Below, piece by piece: positions 27,688-37,733 of a stretch of DNA of 64,000 nucleotides. The DNA comes from Aeromonas fluvialis (GTDB lineage Bacteria > Pseudomonadota > Gammaproteobacteria > Enterobacterales > Aeromonadaceae). Within the stretch, counting starts at the first letter, position 1, and every line of letters begins with the position of its first letter. The DNA is taken from the NCBI RefSeq assembly GCF_000819885.1, contig NZ_CDBO01000069.1, positions 1 through 64,000 on the forward strand, written 5' to 3'. Position numbers and translations under genes: made by a program. The notes beneath the pieces were generated by a model. The model was given only the letters and a program-made list of their open reading frames with translations. It ran no database searches and was not told the origin of the DNA.

Positions 27688-27732
27688 TTGACTTGATGCC
27701 ATGCCCACCTAAAATGAATGAACGTTCATTCA
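27688..27732 (+). promoter_or_regulatory. tetR-efflux promoter with palindromic operator
   Basis: A -35 TTGACT (27688-27693) and -10 TAAAAT (27710-27715) with 16-bp spacing are overlapped by the 18-bp perfect palindrome TGAATGAACGTTCATTCA (27715-27732). This resembles operators of AcrR/EnvR-type TetR repressors. Binding would block the start region, implying autorepression of the TetR-RND operon. Confidence 0.75.
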
Positions 27733-27748
27733 AACACGGGGTACGCTG

Positions 27749-28345
27749 ATGCTTCTGGATAAAAAAGAGAGTATCTTCAACGCAGCCCATGATGTATTGG
27801 GTGAACGGGGTTTTCATGGTCTGTCGATTGCAGAAGTTGCCAAGAAGGCCAATGTTGCTACCGGCACCATCTATCGCTACTTCGGCGACAAGGATGATCT
27901 GATCCGGCAGTTGCATCAGCACACTATCTTGCAGTGTGTGCCCATGGTCATGGCCGATGTAGCGATCGATAAGGTTTCATTTCAACAATTTCGCCAACTA
28001 TGGCTCAATATTCATGCCATTTTTGTCAATGAACCCAACGCAATAAAGTGCAAATTACAGTATGAGAGCTCGCCATTAGGGGCCGAACTGGAGACCAACC
28101 CAGTCATCCTGGCTGCGTGGAGCCCTCTGGATCGATTTTTTGAAATTGGCGTTGAACAAGGGCTGTTTATTGATTTACCGATACGGGCACTCCAGGTTTT
28201 GAGCCTGGACAGTGTCATGCATCTGGCCCTGCAGTGCAGGGTACACAACATCAGGCTGACAGAACTTCAATTGGAAACCGCAATCCAGGCCAGCTGGAAT
28301 GCCATTTTATCCCCCAATCTTTCCACCTCAGGAGCCTGTTCATGA
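27749..28345 (+). CDS. TetR-family repressor of the efflux operon
   Basis: The 198-residue protein has an N-terminal TetR HTH (FNAAHDVLGERGFHGLSIAEVAKKANVATGTIYRYFGDKDDLI, about 10-52) and a ligand-binding C-terminal domain with unremarkable sequence. It is the first gene of a TetR-MFP-RND operon and its stop overlaps the next ATG. A palindromic operator sits 17 bp upstream of its start, so it very likely represses itself and the pump. Confidence 0.9.
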   Translation: MLLDKKESIFNAAHDVLGERGFHGLSIAEVAKKANVATGTIYRYFGDKDDLIRQLHQHTILQCVPMVMADVAIDKVSFQQFRQLWLNIHAIFVNEPNAIKCKLQYESSPLGAELETNPVILAAWSPLDRFFEIGVEQGLFIDLPIRALQVLSLDSVMHLALQCRVHNIRLTELQLETAIQASWNAILSPNLSTSGACS

Positions 28346-29475
28346 AAAAGTGGATGGCCATTATGTTGCTGATAGCGATCGCCCTGTTTGGCAGCGTCAT
28401 CGGCTTCAATTTATTCAAACAGAAGATGATTGCCCAGTACATGGCCAACCGACCGGAACCCGAATTCCCTGTCACCGCGATGGTGACCAAGGCGCAGGAT
28501 TGGGTACCGACCATCGAAGCAATCGGCTTTATCGAGCCGAATCAAGGGGTTACCCTATCCACTGAACTGGCTGGCACCATTGATTCCATCACCTTCGAGT
28601 CGGGCAAACCGGTCAAGGCTGGCCAGTTGCTCCTGAGCCTGGACTCCACCGTGGAGCGGGCCAATCTGCGCGCCTCCCAGGCCAAGCTGCCAGCGGCGAA
28701 AGCCAAGTTCGATCGTTTCCAGAACCTCTATAAGACTAACTCCATCTCCAAAGAGCAGCTGGATGAGGCTGAAGCGGCCTATCGCTCGCTGGAAGCGGAT
28801 ATCGAGAGTCTGAAGGCGACCATTACCCGTCGTGAGGTACGCGCCCCGTTCAGCGGCGTGGTCGGCTTGCGCAACGTCTTCCTTGGTCAGTATCTGCAGC
28901 CGGGCACTGATATCGTGCGCCTGGAAGATACCAGTGTGATGCGCCTGCGCTTCACCGTGCCTCAGACCGATATCTCCAATATCACCCTGGGTCAGACCAT
29001 CAAGATCAACGTGGATGCCTATCCGCACACCCGGTTTGACGGCCACATCACCGCCATCGAGCCTGCGGTCAACTACCAGAGCGGCCTGATCCAGGTGCAG
29101 GCAGATATTCCGAACAACGACGGTCAGCTCCGTTCCGGTATGTTCGCCCGCGCCAGCATCATTCTGCCGACGGTGAAAGATCAGATAGTGATCCCGCAAA
29201 GCGCCATCTCCTTCACTCTTTACGGTCAGAACGTCTACATGCTCAAAGAGAGCGAAGAGAGTGACAAAGAGGGCAACAAGGTGAAAGTACTGCGGGCCAA
29301 GCAGGTAGTGGTCAAGGCAGGTGAGCGCCGCGGTAACGATGTGCATGTGCTCTCCGGCATCCAGGCCGGTGACCAGATCGTCCTGTCGGGTCAGGTTCGC
29401 CTGAGCAACGACACCAAAGTGCACGTGGTCAAGAACGATGCGTTGGCCGTTCCTGCACAAACCCCGATGCTGTAA
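28342..29475 (+). CDS. RND efflux periplasmic adaptor subunit
   Basis: The 377-residue protein has one N-terminal membrane anchor (WMAIMLLIAIALFGSVIGF), a split lipoyl domain (ITFESGKPVKAGQLLLSLD and TITRREVRAPFSGVVGLRNVFLGQYLQPG), an alpha-hairpin between them (about 105-160) and beta-barrel/MP domains. It bridges the inner-membrane pump to an outer-membrane channel. No lipobox Cys. ATG overlaps the tetR stop (ATGA). Confidence 0.92.
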   Translation: MKKWMAIMLLIAIALFGSVIGFNLFKQKMIAQYMANRPEPEFPVTAMVTKAQDWVPTIEAIGFIEPNQGVTLSTELAGTIDSITFESGKPVKAGQLLLSLDSTVERANLRASQAKLPAAKAKFDRFQNLYKTNSISKEQLDEAEAAYRSLEADIESLKATITRREVRAPFSGVVGLRNVFLGQYLQPGTDIVRLEDTSVMRLRFTVPQTDISNITLGQTIKINVDAYPHTRFDGHITAIEPAVNYQSGLIQVQADIPNNDGQLRSGMFARASIILPTVKDQIVIPQSAISFTLYGQNVYMLKESEESDKEGNKVKVLRAKQVVVKAGERRGNDVHVLSGIQAGDQIVLSGQVRLSNDTKVHVVKNDALAVPAQTPML

Positions 29476-29490
29476 GCGCGGAGATCTGCG

Positions 29491-32400
29491 ATGCGATTTA
29501 CTGACATATTTATAAAACGGCCTGTGCTGGCGATCTCGCTCAGCTTCCTGATCGCTTTGCTCGGCTTTCAGGCCATCTTCAAGATGCAGGTACGGGAATA
29601 CCCCGAAGTGACCAATACGGTGATCACCGTTAGCACCAGCTACTATGGCGCCAGTGCCGATCTGATCCAGGGGTTCATCACCCAACCGCTGGAACAGGCG
29701 GTCGCGCAAGCCGACAACATCGACTTCATGACCTCCTCCAGCCAGCTGGGCAGCTCCACCATCACCGCCTTCATGAAACTCAACACCGACCCTAACGCTG
29801 CGCTGTCCGACATCCTGGCCAAGGTCAACTCGGTGCGCTCCCAGTTGCCGAAGGAGGCAGAAGACCCCTCGGTCACCTCCTCCACCGGCTCTACCACGGC
29901 AGTGCTCTACCTCGGCTTCACCAGCCCGGAGCTCAACTCCAGCCAGATCTCTGACTATCTGGAGCGGGTCATCAAGCCACAGCTCTTTACTGTCGGCGGG
30001 GTCTCCAAGGTGGATCTGTACGGCGGTGTCGAGTTTGCCCTGCGGGTATGGCTGGATCCGGCGAAGATGGCCGCCTTCAACCTGACTGCCAGCGACGTGA
30101 TGACAGTGCTAAACAGCAACAACTATCAGTCCGCGACAGGTCAGGCGACCGGTTACTTCACCCTGTTCAACGGCAACGCCGAGACCCAGGTCAAGGATGT
30201 CGACGAGCTCAAGCGTCTGGTGGTGGCGACCCGTGACGGCAAGGTGATCCGCCTCTCCGACATTGCCAAGGTCAGCCTCGAGAAGAGCCACGATATCTAT
30301 CGTGCCAGCGCCAACGGCCGCGAAGCGGTGGTCATGGCGATCAACGCCGCCCCGACCGCCAACCCCATCAACATCGCCCACGACGTACTGGCTCTACTGC
30401 CGGATCTCAAGCGCAACATGCCGAGCACCATGCAGGCCAACGTCCTGTATGACTCCACCATCGCCATCAACGAGTCCATCCAGGAGGTGATCAAGACCAT
30501 CCTGGAGGCCGCCGCCATCGTACTGGTGGTGATTACCCTGTTCCTCGGTTCGTTCCGGGCGGTCATCATCCCCATCATCACCATCCCGCTCAGCCTTATC
30601 GGTGTGGTGATGATGATGGATATATTCGGTTTCTCCATCAACCTGATGACCCTGCTGGCCATGGTGCTCGCCATCGGTCTGGTGGTGGATGACGCCATCG
30701 TGGTGCTGGAGAACGTCGACCGCCACATCAAGGAGGGTGAAGAACCGTTCCGGGCCGCCATTATCGGAACCCGCGAGATCGCGGTGCCCGTCATCGCCAT
30801 GACGGTGACTCTGGCGGCGGTGTACGCCCCTATCGCCCTGATGGGGGGTATCACCGGCTCCCTGTTCAAGGAGTTTGCCCTGACGCTGGCCGGCGCCGTG
30901 TTCGTCTCGGGCATCATCGCCCTGACCCTGTCGCCGATGATGTGCTCCAAGATGCTCAAGGCCAACGAGCAGCCGGGCAAGTTCGAGAGCACAGTCCACC
31001 ATCTGCTGGAACGGATGACGGATCGCTATGACAGCATGCTGCATGCGGTGATGCAAAAGCGCATCGTCATCGTGGTGTTCGCCGTCATCGTGTTCGGCAG
31101 CCTGCCGCTGCTGTTCAAGTTCATCCCGAGCGAGCTGGCACCGTCAGAGGACAAGGGGGTCATGGCGGTGCTGGGTACCGCGCCGTCCAACGCCAACCTG
31201 GACTACATCGAAAACACCATGGCGGATGTGAACAAGATCCTGGACGACCAGCCCGAGATCGCCTTCTCCCAGGTCTTCTCCGGGGTGTTCAACGCCAACC
31301 AGGCGTTCGGTATCGCCTCCATGGTGCCCTGGAGCCAGCGTGAAGCGAGCCAGAAAGAGGTGCTGGATCGGGTCGCCAATCTGGTGAAGGACATCCCGGG
31401 CATGGCCATCACCACCTTCCAGTTCCCTGAGCTGCCGGGAGCGTCCAGTGGCCTGCCGATCCAGTTTGTCATCACCACCCCGAACAGCTTCGAAAGTCTG
31501 TTCCTGGTGGCCGGTGAAATTCTGGCTGCCGCACAGGGCAACGGTCAGTTCGTCTATTCGGATCTCGATCTGAACTACGATTCGGCCACCATGAAGATCC
31601 GGATCGACAAGGACAAGGCGGGGGCCTACGGCATCACCATGCAGGACATCGGCATCACCATGGGCACCATGATGGCGGACGGTTACGTCAACCGTATCGA
31701 CCTGGATGGCCGCTCCTACGAGGTGATCCCGCAGGTCGAGCGCAAGTACCGTCTCAATCCGGAGTCCATCAAGGGCTACTACGTGCGGGCCGCAGACGGC
31801 AAGTCGATCCCGCTCGGCAGCCTGATCAGCATTGAAGTGGTTGGCGAGCCCCGTGCCCTGCCCCACTTCAACCAGCTGAACTCCGCCACCATAGGCGCCG
31901 TACCGGCGCCGGGCGTGGCCATGGGTGATGCGATCAACTGGTTCCAGACCACCGCCAACGAGAAGCTGCCGCAAGGCTATCGTTACGACTTCATGGGTGA
32001 AGCCCGTCAGTTCGTGACCGAAGGCAATGCACTCTATGCCACCTTCGCGCTGGCACTGGCCATCATCTTCCTGGTGCTGGCGATCCAGTTCGAATCGGTG
32101 CGTGACCCACTGGTTATCATGGTCTCTGTACCGCTCGCCATCAGCGGGGCCTTGATTGCCCTGGCATGGGGACTGGCGACCATGAACATCTACTCCCAGG
32201 TGGGCCTCATCACCCTGGTGGGTCTGATTACCAAGCACGGCATCCTGATCTGTGAAGTGGCGAAGGAAGAGCAGCTGCTGCGCGGCATGAACCGGATGGA
32301 CGCCGTGATGCAAGCAGCCAAGGTGCGTCTGCGTCCGATCCTGATGACCACTGCCGCCATGATTGCCGGTTTGATCCCGCTGCTCTACGCCGCTGGCGCC

Positions 32401-32571
32401 GGTGCGGCCCAGCGCTTCAGTATCGGTATCGTCATCGTGGCGGGTCTTGCCATCGGTACCCTGTTCACCCTGTTCGTGCTGCCGGTGATCTACACCTATC
32501 TGGCTTCCGAGCACAAACCGTTGCCGGTGTTCGACGAAACTATTCCGCCCAAGGCGAGTGGCGGACACTGA
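29491..32571 (+). CDS. RND multidrug efflux permease (HAE1-like)
   Basis: The 1026-residue, 12-helix proton-driven pump begins MRFTDIFIKRPVLAISLSFLIALLG. The intramembrane proton relay is seen in LAIGLVVDDAIVVLENVDRH, which holds the paired aspartates. Large periplasmic loops follow helices 1 and 7. No outer-membrane factor is encoded nearby, so it probably shares a TolC-like channel encoded elsewhere. Substrates cannot be told from sequence. It lies 15 bp after the adaptor gene. Confidence 0.93.
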   Translation: MRFTDIFIKRPVLAISLSFLIALLGFQAIFKMQVREYPEVTNTVITVSTSYYGASADLIQGFITQPLEQAVAQADNIDFMTSSSQLGSSTITAFMKLNTDPNAALSDILAKVNSVRSQLPKEAEDPSVTSSTGSTTAVLYLGFTSPELNSSQISDYLERVIKPQLFTVGGVSKVDLYGGVEFALRVWLDPAKMAAFNLTASDVMTVLNSNNYQSATGQATGYFTLFNGNAETQVKDVDELKRLVVATRDGKVIRLSDIAKVSLEKSHDIYRASANGREAVVMAINAAPTANPINIAHDVLALLPDLKRNMPSTMQANVLYDSTIAINESIQEVIKTILEAAAIVLVVITLFLGSFRAVIIPIITIPLSLIGVVMMMDIFGFSINLMTLLAMVLAIGLVVDDAIVVLENVDRHIKEGEEPFRAAIIGTREIAVPVIAMTVTLAAVYAPIALMGGITGSLFKEFALTLAGAVFVSGIIALTLSPMMCSKMLKANEQPGKFESTVHHLLERMTDRYDSMLHAVMQKRIVIVVFAVIVFGSLPLLFKFIPSELAPSEDKGVMAVLGTAPSNANLDYIENTMADVNKILDDQPEIAFSQVFSGVFNANQAFGIASMVPWSQREASQKEVLDRVANLVKDIPGMAITTFQFPELPGASSGLPIQFVITTPNSFESLFLVAGEILAAAQGNGQFVYSDLDLNYDSATMKIRIDKDKAGAYGITMQDIGITMGTMMADGYVNRIDLDGRSYEVIPQVERKYRLNPESIKGYYVRAADGKSIPLGSLISIEVVGEPRALPHFNQLNSATIGAVPAPGVAMGDAINWFQTTANEKLPQGYRYDFMGEARQFVTEGNALYATFALALAIIFLVLAIQFESVRDPLVIMVSVPLAISGALIALAWGLATMNIYSQVGLITLVGLITKHGILICEVAKEEQLLRGMNRMDAVMQAAKVRLRPILMTTAAMIAGLIPLLYAAGAGAAQRFSIGIVIVAGLAIGTLFTLFVLPVIYTYLASEHKPLPVFDETIPPKASGGH

Positions 32572-32588
32572 TCATCAACGACACGCGA

Positions 32589-32611
32589 AGGCCCCGATAC
32601 GGGGCCTTTTT
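32589..32611 (+). terminator. Terminator of the efflux operon
   Basis: AGGCCCC and GGGGCCT pair around GATAC, followed by five T residues. Confidence 0.88.
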
Positions 32612-32689
32612 ATGCGGATCAGGAAAGACGACATAAGTGCATGAAGCAGTTAAACTAAAAAAACATCTCATCCAGACCGCAAGGACGCC

Positions 32690-34657
32690 ATGTCAGGACT
32701 CTTCTCCAAGACCGCCGAGGCCGTGGGCCAAAACGGGCTATCATATCGCCTGCTCTCCTATATTTTGGTGTGCAGTACCGTATTGGCGATGATCATTACG
32801 GCGCTGCAGCTCGCCTGGGATTACCGCAAGGATGTCGCCGTCATCGAAGACAGCATCGGCCAGATTGAAGCCTCCTTCCTGCACCCCATCGCCGCCAGTC
32901 TGTGGAACCTGGATGAAGAGCAGGTCAAAGTACAGATAGAAGGGATCATGAACCTGCCCAATATGCAGTTCGTGATGGTCAAGGAGATGCTCGGCAACTC
33001 GGAAGTCCCGCTGCTTGCCCAAGGTGTGGAGCGGGAGAACTACGATATCTCCCGCGAATTCAATCTCACCTATCAGGGCGAAATCGTCGGCAAGCTGTTC
33101 GTTGCCGCCTCCCTCGACCAAATCTACCAGCGCCTCATCGAAAAATCGGTGCTGATCATGGTCACTCAGACTATCAAGACCCTGGTGGTCTCATTTTGTA
33201 TCCTGATCATCATTTACTATCTGGTGGTCAGACACATCAACCGCATCGCCCACTACGCCCAGAAATTCAATCTGGACCGGCTCGACATGAAGCTGGTGCT
33301 GGAGGGGCGCTCGCAACCGCGCAAGCATCAAGACGAACTGGATACGTTGGTCTCCACCCTCAACCAGATGCGTACCCGACTACGTGACGAGCTGGTTGCC
33401 CGCCATCATGCTGTCGAACAGCTGCAACAGGAACGAGACTTCTCTGCCACCCTGATCAACTCGGCCAACATGGTCATCTGCTGCATGGAGCCAGATCTCA
33501 CCATCGCCAGCATCAACCCGGCAGCCATCCTGCTGACCGGTTACCACCAGCAGGAGCTACTGCAGCACAATTGGCTCGATCTCTTTGTCAGCCCGGCCCA
33601 GCGGGACGAGCTGAATAATATCCTGGCGGCGGAAGGCTCGCTGGCCGACAAAGAGGTCATCATGCATGACCAGCAGGACCATGAGCTGGTGCTGCAGTGG
33701 ACCTTCGTCCCCTTCTATGATGGCCTCAACCTCAAGTACCAGATTGGATTCGGTTATGACATTACCCAGCTGAAAAAAGTCGAGCGGGAGATCATCCAGC
33801 TCAACGAACAGCTGGAAGGCAAGGTGGTGGCGCGCACCCGCAGCCTGAGCGACGCCAACGATCAGCTGGGCAAGGCCTACGACGATCTGAAACAGACCCA
33901 GCAGACCCTGGTGGAGTCGGAGAAAATGGCCTCCCTCGGTTCGCTGGTGGCTGGCGTGGCACACGAGATCAACACCCCCATCGGCATCAGCGTGACCGCC
34001 TCCTCCTACCTGCAAGAGCGGGTGGCCGACTTCAAGCTGCATATCGACTCAAAACAGTTGTCGCGATCCTATCTCAACGAATTCACCGTCAATCTGGATG
34101 AGTCGATGCAGCTGCTGCAGAGCAACCTGCGCCGCGCCTCGGAGCTGATCGCCAGTTTCAAGCAGGTGGCGGTCGACCAATCATCAGAGGCCCGTTACAA
34201 CTTCAGCCTCGCCGACAACCTCCATCAGGTGGTGGTCTCCCTTGGCCACAAGCTGAAAAAGAGCCAGTGTGAAGTGGACATCCAGTGCGATTCCAAGCTG
34301 TCGATCTTCTCCTTCCCGGGCAGTTTTACCCAGATCTACTCAAACCTGATCCTCAACTCCATCAACCACGGGTTCGACAACTGGGACAAACCGAAGAAGA
34401 TCACCATCAGGGTGGAGCAGCAGGGAGAGGAGCTGTTGATCGACTACAGCGACAACGGCCGCGGCATCCCGCCCGAAATCTTGCCGCGCATCTTCGACCC
34501 GTTCGTCACCTCCAAACGGGGTCAGGGTGGCAGCGGTCTGGGCACCCACATCATCTACAACCTGGTGGTGCAGCTGCTCCGTGGTCGCATCAACTGTGCC
34601 AGCGAACCGGGCCAGGGCGCCCAATTCCATATTCGCCTGCCGATCCAACATAACTGA
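32690..34657 (+). CDS. PAS-domain sensor histidine kinase (orphan)
   Basis: The 655-residue protein has two membrane helices (about 18-38 and 158-182) flanking a periplasmic domain, a HAMP-like linker, a PAS domain (about 245-370), a coiled coil, and a kinase core. The H-box is GVAHEINTPIG; the N and G boxes are ILNSINHGFDNW, DNGRGIPPEI and GGSGLGTHII. No response regulator gene lies beside it, so its partner is elsewhere. The HEINTPI form of the H-box marks the group with an extended helical insert after the His. Confidence 0.88.
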   Translation: MSGLFSKTAEAVGQNGLSYRLLSYILVCSTVLAMIITALQLAWDYRKDVAVIEDSIGQIEASFLHPIAASLWNLDEEQVKVQIEGIMNLPNMQFVMVKEMLGNSEVPLLAQGVERENYDISREFNLTYQGEIVGKLFVAASLDQIYQRLIEKSVLIMVTQTIKTLVVSFCILIIIYYLVVRHINRIAHYAQKFNLDRLDMKLVLEGRSQPRKHQDELDTLVSTLNQMRTRLRDELVARHHAVEQLQQERDFSATLINSANMVICCMEPDLTIASINPAAILLTGYHQQELLQHNWLDLFVSPAQRDELNNILAAEGSLADKEVIMHDQQDHELVLQWTFVPFYDGLNLKYQIGFGYDITQLKKVEREIIQLNEQLEGKVVARTRSLSDANDQLGKAYDDLKQTQQTLVESEKMASLGSLVAGVAHEINTPIGISVTASSYLQERVADFKLHIDSKQLSRSYLNEFTVNLDESMQLLQSNLRRASELIASFKQVAVDQSSEARYNFSLADNLHQVVVSLGHKLKKSQCEVDIQCDSKLSIFSFPGSFTQIYSNLILNSINHGFDNWDKPKKITIRVEQQGEELLIDYSDNGRGIPPEILPRIFDPFVTSKRGQGGSGLGTHIIYNLVVQLLRGRINCASEPGQGAQFHIRLPIQHN

Positions 34658-34659
34658 GC

Positions 34660-34686
34660 GCTGGCTCTTGTGAGCCAGCCGCTTTA
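34660..34686 (+). terminator. Terminator-like hairpin after the kinase gene
   Basis: GCTGGCTC and GAGCCAGC pair around TTGT, followed by the weak tract CGCTTTAT. Confidence 0.5.
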
Positions 34687-34733
34687 TCCCCATCATGCTG
34701 TGATTGCATTCTTAATGAGCGGAGAACCTCGCA

Positions 34734-36083
34734 ATGGCACAGCATTTTGACTATATCGCCATCGGCGGCGGCAGCGGCGGCATCGCCTCGGCCAACCGGG
34801 CTGCCATGTACGGTAAGAAAGTTGCCCTAATTGAAGCCAAAGAGTTGGGTGGAACCTGCGTCAACGTGGGCTGCGTGCCGAAGAAGGCTATGTGGTATGC
34901 CGGTCAGATCGCCGATGCCCTGAAATATGGCGCCGACTACGGCTTTGACACAACCCTCAACCACTTCAACTGGGCCAAGCTGGTTGAATCGCGCCAGGCC
35001 TACATCGGCCGCATCCACCAGTCCTATCAGAACGTGCTGGGCAAAAACCAGATTACGGTGATCAAAGGCTTCGCCCGTTTCGTCAGCAGCAACACCATCG
35101 AGGTAAATGGCGAGCACTACACGGCCGATCACATCCTGATCGCCACTGGTGGCCGCCCCGAAGTGCCGGCCATTCCGGGTGCCAAACTGGGCATCGACTC
35201 CGACGGCTTCTTCGAATTGCAAGAGCAGCCCAAGCGGGTCGCCGTGGTGGGTGCCGGCTATATCGCGGTGGAGATTGCCGGCGTGATGCAGGCGCTTGGC
35301 TCCGAGACCCATCTGGTGGTGCGCAAGCATGCGCCGCTGCGCAACTTCGATCCCATGATCCACGAGACCCTGGTGGAGATCATGGCGCAGGAAGGGCCCA
35401 AGCTGCACACCCACGCCATTCCGAAAGCTGTGGTCAAGAACGCCGATGAGAGCCTGACCCTGCAGCTGGAAGATGGTCGCCACCTCACCGTCGACTGCCT
35501 GATCTGGGCCATTGGCCGCGTCCCGGCCACCAACAACCTCAATCTGGCCGCCGCCGGCATCGAGCTGGACGAGAAGGGCTTTATCCCGACCGACAAGTTC
35601 CAGAACACCGCCGTCGCCAACGTCTATGCCGTCGGTGACAATACCGGCCGCATCCAGCTCACCCCGGTGGCTGTCGCGGCGGGCCGCCGCCTCTCTGAGC
35701 GGCTGTTCAACAACAAGCCGGGCGAGCACCTCAACTACGACCTGGTGCCGACCGTGGTGTTCAGCCACCCGCCCATCGGCACCATAGGGTTGACCGAGCC
35801 GGAAGCCGTCGCCGAATACGGTGAAGATCAGGTCAAGGTCTACCGCAGCCAGTTCACCGCCATGTACTCGGCGCTGACCCAGCATCGCCAGCCTACCCGG
35901 ATGAAACTGGTCTGCGTCGGGCCGGAAGAGAAAGTGGTCGGCCTGCACGGTATCGGCTTCGCCATGGACGAGATCCTGCAAGGCTTCGGCGTCGCCATGA
36001 AGATGGGAGCGACCAAGGCAGACTTCGACAACTGCGTCGCCATCCATCCGACCAGTGCGGAAGAGTTCGTTACCATGCGATAA
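34734..36083 (+). CDS. gor: Glutathione reductase
   Basis: Gor uses NADPH to reduce glutathione disulfide. The 449-residue flavoprotein has the FAD motif [16 protein letters not shown], the redox pair C42/C47 in [13 protein letters not shown], the NADPH motif [19 protein letters not shown] and the C-terminal catalytic HPTSAEE. GGAG lies before the ATG. Confidence 0.96.
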   Translation: MAQHFDYIAIGGGSGGIASANRAAMYGKKVALIEAKELGGTCVNVGCVPKKAMWYAGQIADALKYGADYGFDTTLNHFNWAKLVESRQAYIGRIHQSYQNVLGKNQITVIKGFARFVSSNTIEVNGEHYTADHILIATGGRPEVPAIPGAKLGIDSDGFFELQEQPKRVAVVGAGYIAVEIAGVMQALGSETHLVVRKHAPLRNFDPMIHETLVEIMAQEGPKLHTHAIPKAVVKNADESLTLQLEDGRHLTVDCLIWAIGRVPATNNLNLAAAGIELDEKGFIPTDKFQNTAVANVYAVGDNTGRIQLTPVAVAAGRRLSERLFNNKPGEHLNYDLVPTVVFSHPPIGTIGLTEPEAVAEYGEDQVKVYRSQFTAMYSALTQHRQPTRMKLVCVGPEEKVVGLHGIGFAMDEILQGFGVAMKMGATKADFDNCVAIHPTSAEEFVTMR

Positions 36084-36113
36084 GCTCTGGCAAAATGGCT
36101 GATTTATAAGTGA

Positions 36114-36262
36114 TAGCGAGGGAGGCATGATGCCTCCCTCTTGCTACTGCAAGCCGCGCTTGATAAAGGCTGGAGTCAGCTTGACTGACCACTGCCTTGC
36201 TCACTCATCTCAAGTTACATGTATGAATGATGAATCAAAAAGTGCTCATCTGAATGACATTC
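36114..36262 (+). mobile_element. Degenerate copy of the IS-derived repeat found at 62488-62693
   Basis: From the palindrome GAGGGAGGCA-TGA-TGCCTCCCTC (36118-36140) to about 36262 this segment aligns, with many substitutions, with the minus strand of the 62.5-kb element. Shared blocks are the whole palindrome with flanks, CTGCAAGC/TTGCAAGC, GATAAAGGCTGGAG, CTCAA and AAAAAGTGCTCATCTGAA. The far end (CTGAATGACATTC) corresponds to the terminal repeat CTGAACAGCATTG of the other copy. The left terminal repeat is lost. The palindrome also serves as a gor terminator. Confidence 0.65.
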
Positions 36263-36330
36263 GGCCAATGCTGGTTTTTTCATCCCCCAACCCCTCCCCC
36301 GCTTTTTACCCAGAGGCAACCTCAAAGCAA

Positions 36331-36509
36331 AGCCTGCTGGTGCTGCAGACCCAGCGGCTCAACGACATCTGGGGCCGAGCCACAAGGAGGAGACCCACTA
36401 TCTGCACATCGTCATCGCCAGCTTGCGCAAGAAGCAGGGGGATAACCCCCAGCAACCGGCGCTCATCGAGACCGAATCAAGTATCGGCTACCGCTTTAAC
36501 GGCAACTGA
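36331..36509 (+). pseudogene. kdpE: Remnant of a KdpE/OmpR-type response regulator C-terminus
   Basis: The last 40 codons in one frame read ETHYLHIVIASLRKKQGD...IETESSIGYRFNGN, the C-terminal wing of an OmpR-family winged helix, closest to KdpE. The preceding sequence LLVLQTQRLNDIWG belongs to the same domain but in another frame; a one-base shift after the WG joins them. No receiver domain or kinase gene remains. The stop codon abuts a parS-like site. Confidence 0.65.
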
Positions 36510-36525
36510 TGTTTCACGTGGAACG
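36510..36525. promoter_or_regulatory. parS-like site 1
   Basis: TGTTTCACGTGGAACG matches the chromosomal ParB-binding site consensus (TGTTTCACGTGAAACA) with few differences. It overlaps the last codons of the convergent MFS gene. Confidence 0.75.
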
Positions 36526-37641
36526 GCGCCCGCAGCAAAGCAGTGCCAGCAGACTGCAGCCACTGAGCAACAGGCCGAGATCCTGCAACCCGGCCGCCAC
36601 CGCCAATCCCAAACTGAGCAGCAGGTAGTAGCCAAGCCCGAACAGGGCGCCAGCACTGCCTGCCACCTCGCGATAGGCCAGCAGCGCCTGACTCAGCACG
36701 TTGGGGATCGCCAGCCCGAAGGCCACCACGATCCCCGCCATCGGTAGCAGGAACCAGAGGCTGACCTGACTCACCCAGACTAACAATCCGGCAACCAGCG
36801 CCAGCATGGCGGCGAGCCGGATCAGGGAGGCAGGCGACCAGCCAAACCCCAGCAGCCGTTTGTTGAGCAGGCTACCAAAAAAGGTCGCCAGCGCCAGCAA
36901 GATCCCCGAGTAACCAAACTCGCCAGTGCTCAATCCTAATCCGGCAAACAGGAAGGGGGCCAGACTGTAGTAACCAAACAACATGGTGTTGAACAGCGCC
37001 ACTAAAGCGGCACTGCGCCACAAATCGGTATCACGTACCATCCGGCATGCCAGCGGCCAGAGTGCGGCTCGCTGAGTAGTGGCCGGACGGGTTTCCGGCA
37101 GTTGCCAGCAGGTCACCAGCAGCAAACCTACCGCCAGTACCAGCAGACCGCCGAATACTCCGAGATAGCCGAACCCGTTCGCCAGCTGGCCGCCACTGAG
37201 CAGCCCCAGCACCGGACTGAGTGAGAGCGCTATCCCCATTACCGAGAAGACCCGCGCCAGATCGCTACCCTGATAACTGTCGCGCAGCATAGTCTGGGTC
37301 ACCACGGATCCCACGGCGGCGCCAAAGGCCGATATGACCCTGGCCAGCAGCAAGATTTCAAACTGGTTGGCCAACAGCGCTAGCAGGGTACCAACGCCAT
37401 AGGTAAACAAGCCCGCCAGCATGGCGGGACGCCGCCCAATAAGATCGCAGAGCCGTCCCCAGCAGACCACGCCCACCGCAAACGCCAGAAAATAGACCGA
37501 CAGGGTCTGGGATGCCTGCCCCTCGCTCACCTGAAACTGGCTGGCGATGTGGGTCAGTGCCGGGCTGTAGATGGTCTCCACGATCTGTGGAAACATCATC
37601 AATCCGACCACCAGCCAGAGCGGTGGCAACTTGTTATTCAT
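36514..37641 (-). CDS. MFS transporter, Bcr/CflA-like
   Basis: The 375-residue, 12-helix protein has the MFS motif A region GRLCDLIGRRPAMLAGLFTYG and drug-efflux motif C features (SPVLGLLSGGQLANGFGY). These fit the drug:H+ antiporter-1 group. It diverges from an AraC-type regulator (37734) with 92 bp between, a typical regulator-target pair. Substrate unknown. Confidence 0.87.
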   Translation of the reverse strand: MNNKLPPLWLVVGLMMFPQIVETIYSPALTHIASQFQVSEGQASQTLSVYFLAFAVGVVCWGRLCDLIGRRPAMLAGLFTYGVGTLLALLANQFEILLLARVISAFGAAVGSVVTQTMLRDSYQGSDLARVFSVMGIALSLSPVLGLLSGGQLANGFGYLGVFGGLLVLAVGLLLVTCWQLPETRPATTQRAALWPLACRMVRDTDLWRSAALVALFNTMLFGYYSLAPFLFAGLGLSTGEFGYSGILLALATFFGSLLNKRLLGFGWSPASLIRLAAMLALVAGLLVWVSQVSLWFLLPMAGIVVAFGLAIPNVLSQALLAYREVAGSAGALFGLGYYLLLSLGLAVAAGLQDLGLLLSGCSLLALLCCGRRST

Positions 37642-37733
37642 GACAAACCTCCTTCACAAGAGGTAGCCATTCTAGAGCGTCGCCAATTGTCCGATTACAA
37701 TAAACAGGACTATAAACATCAACAATCGGACAT

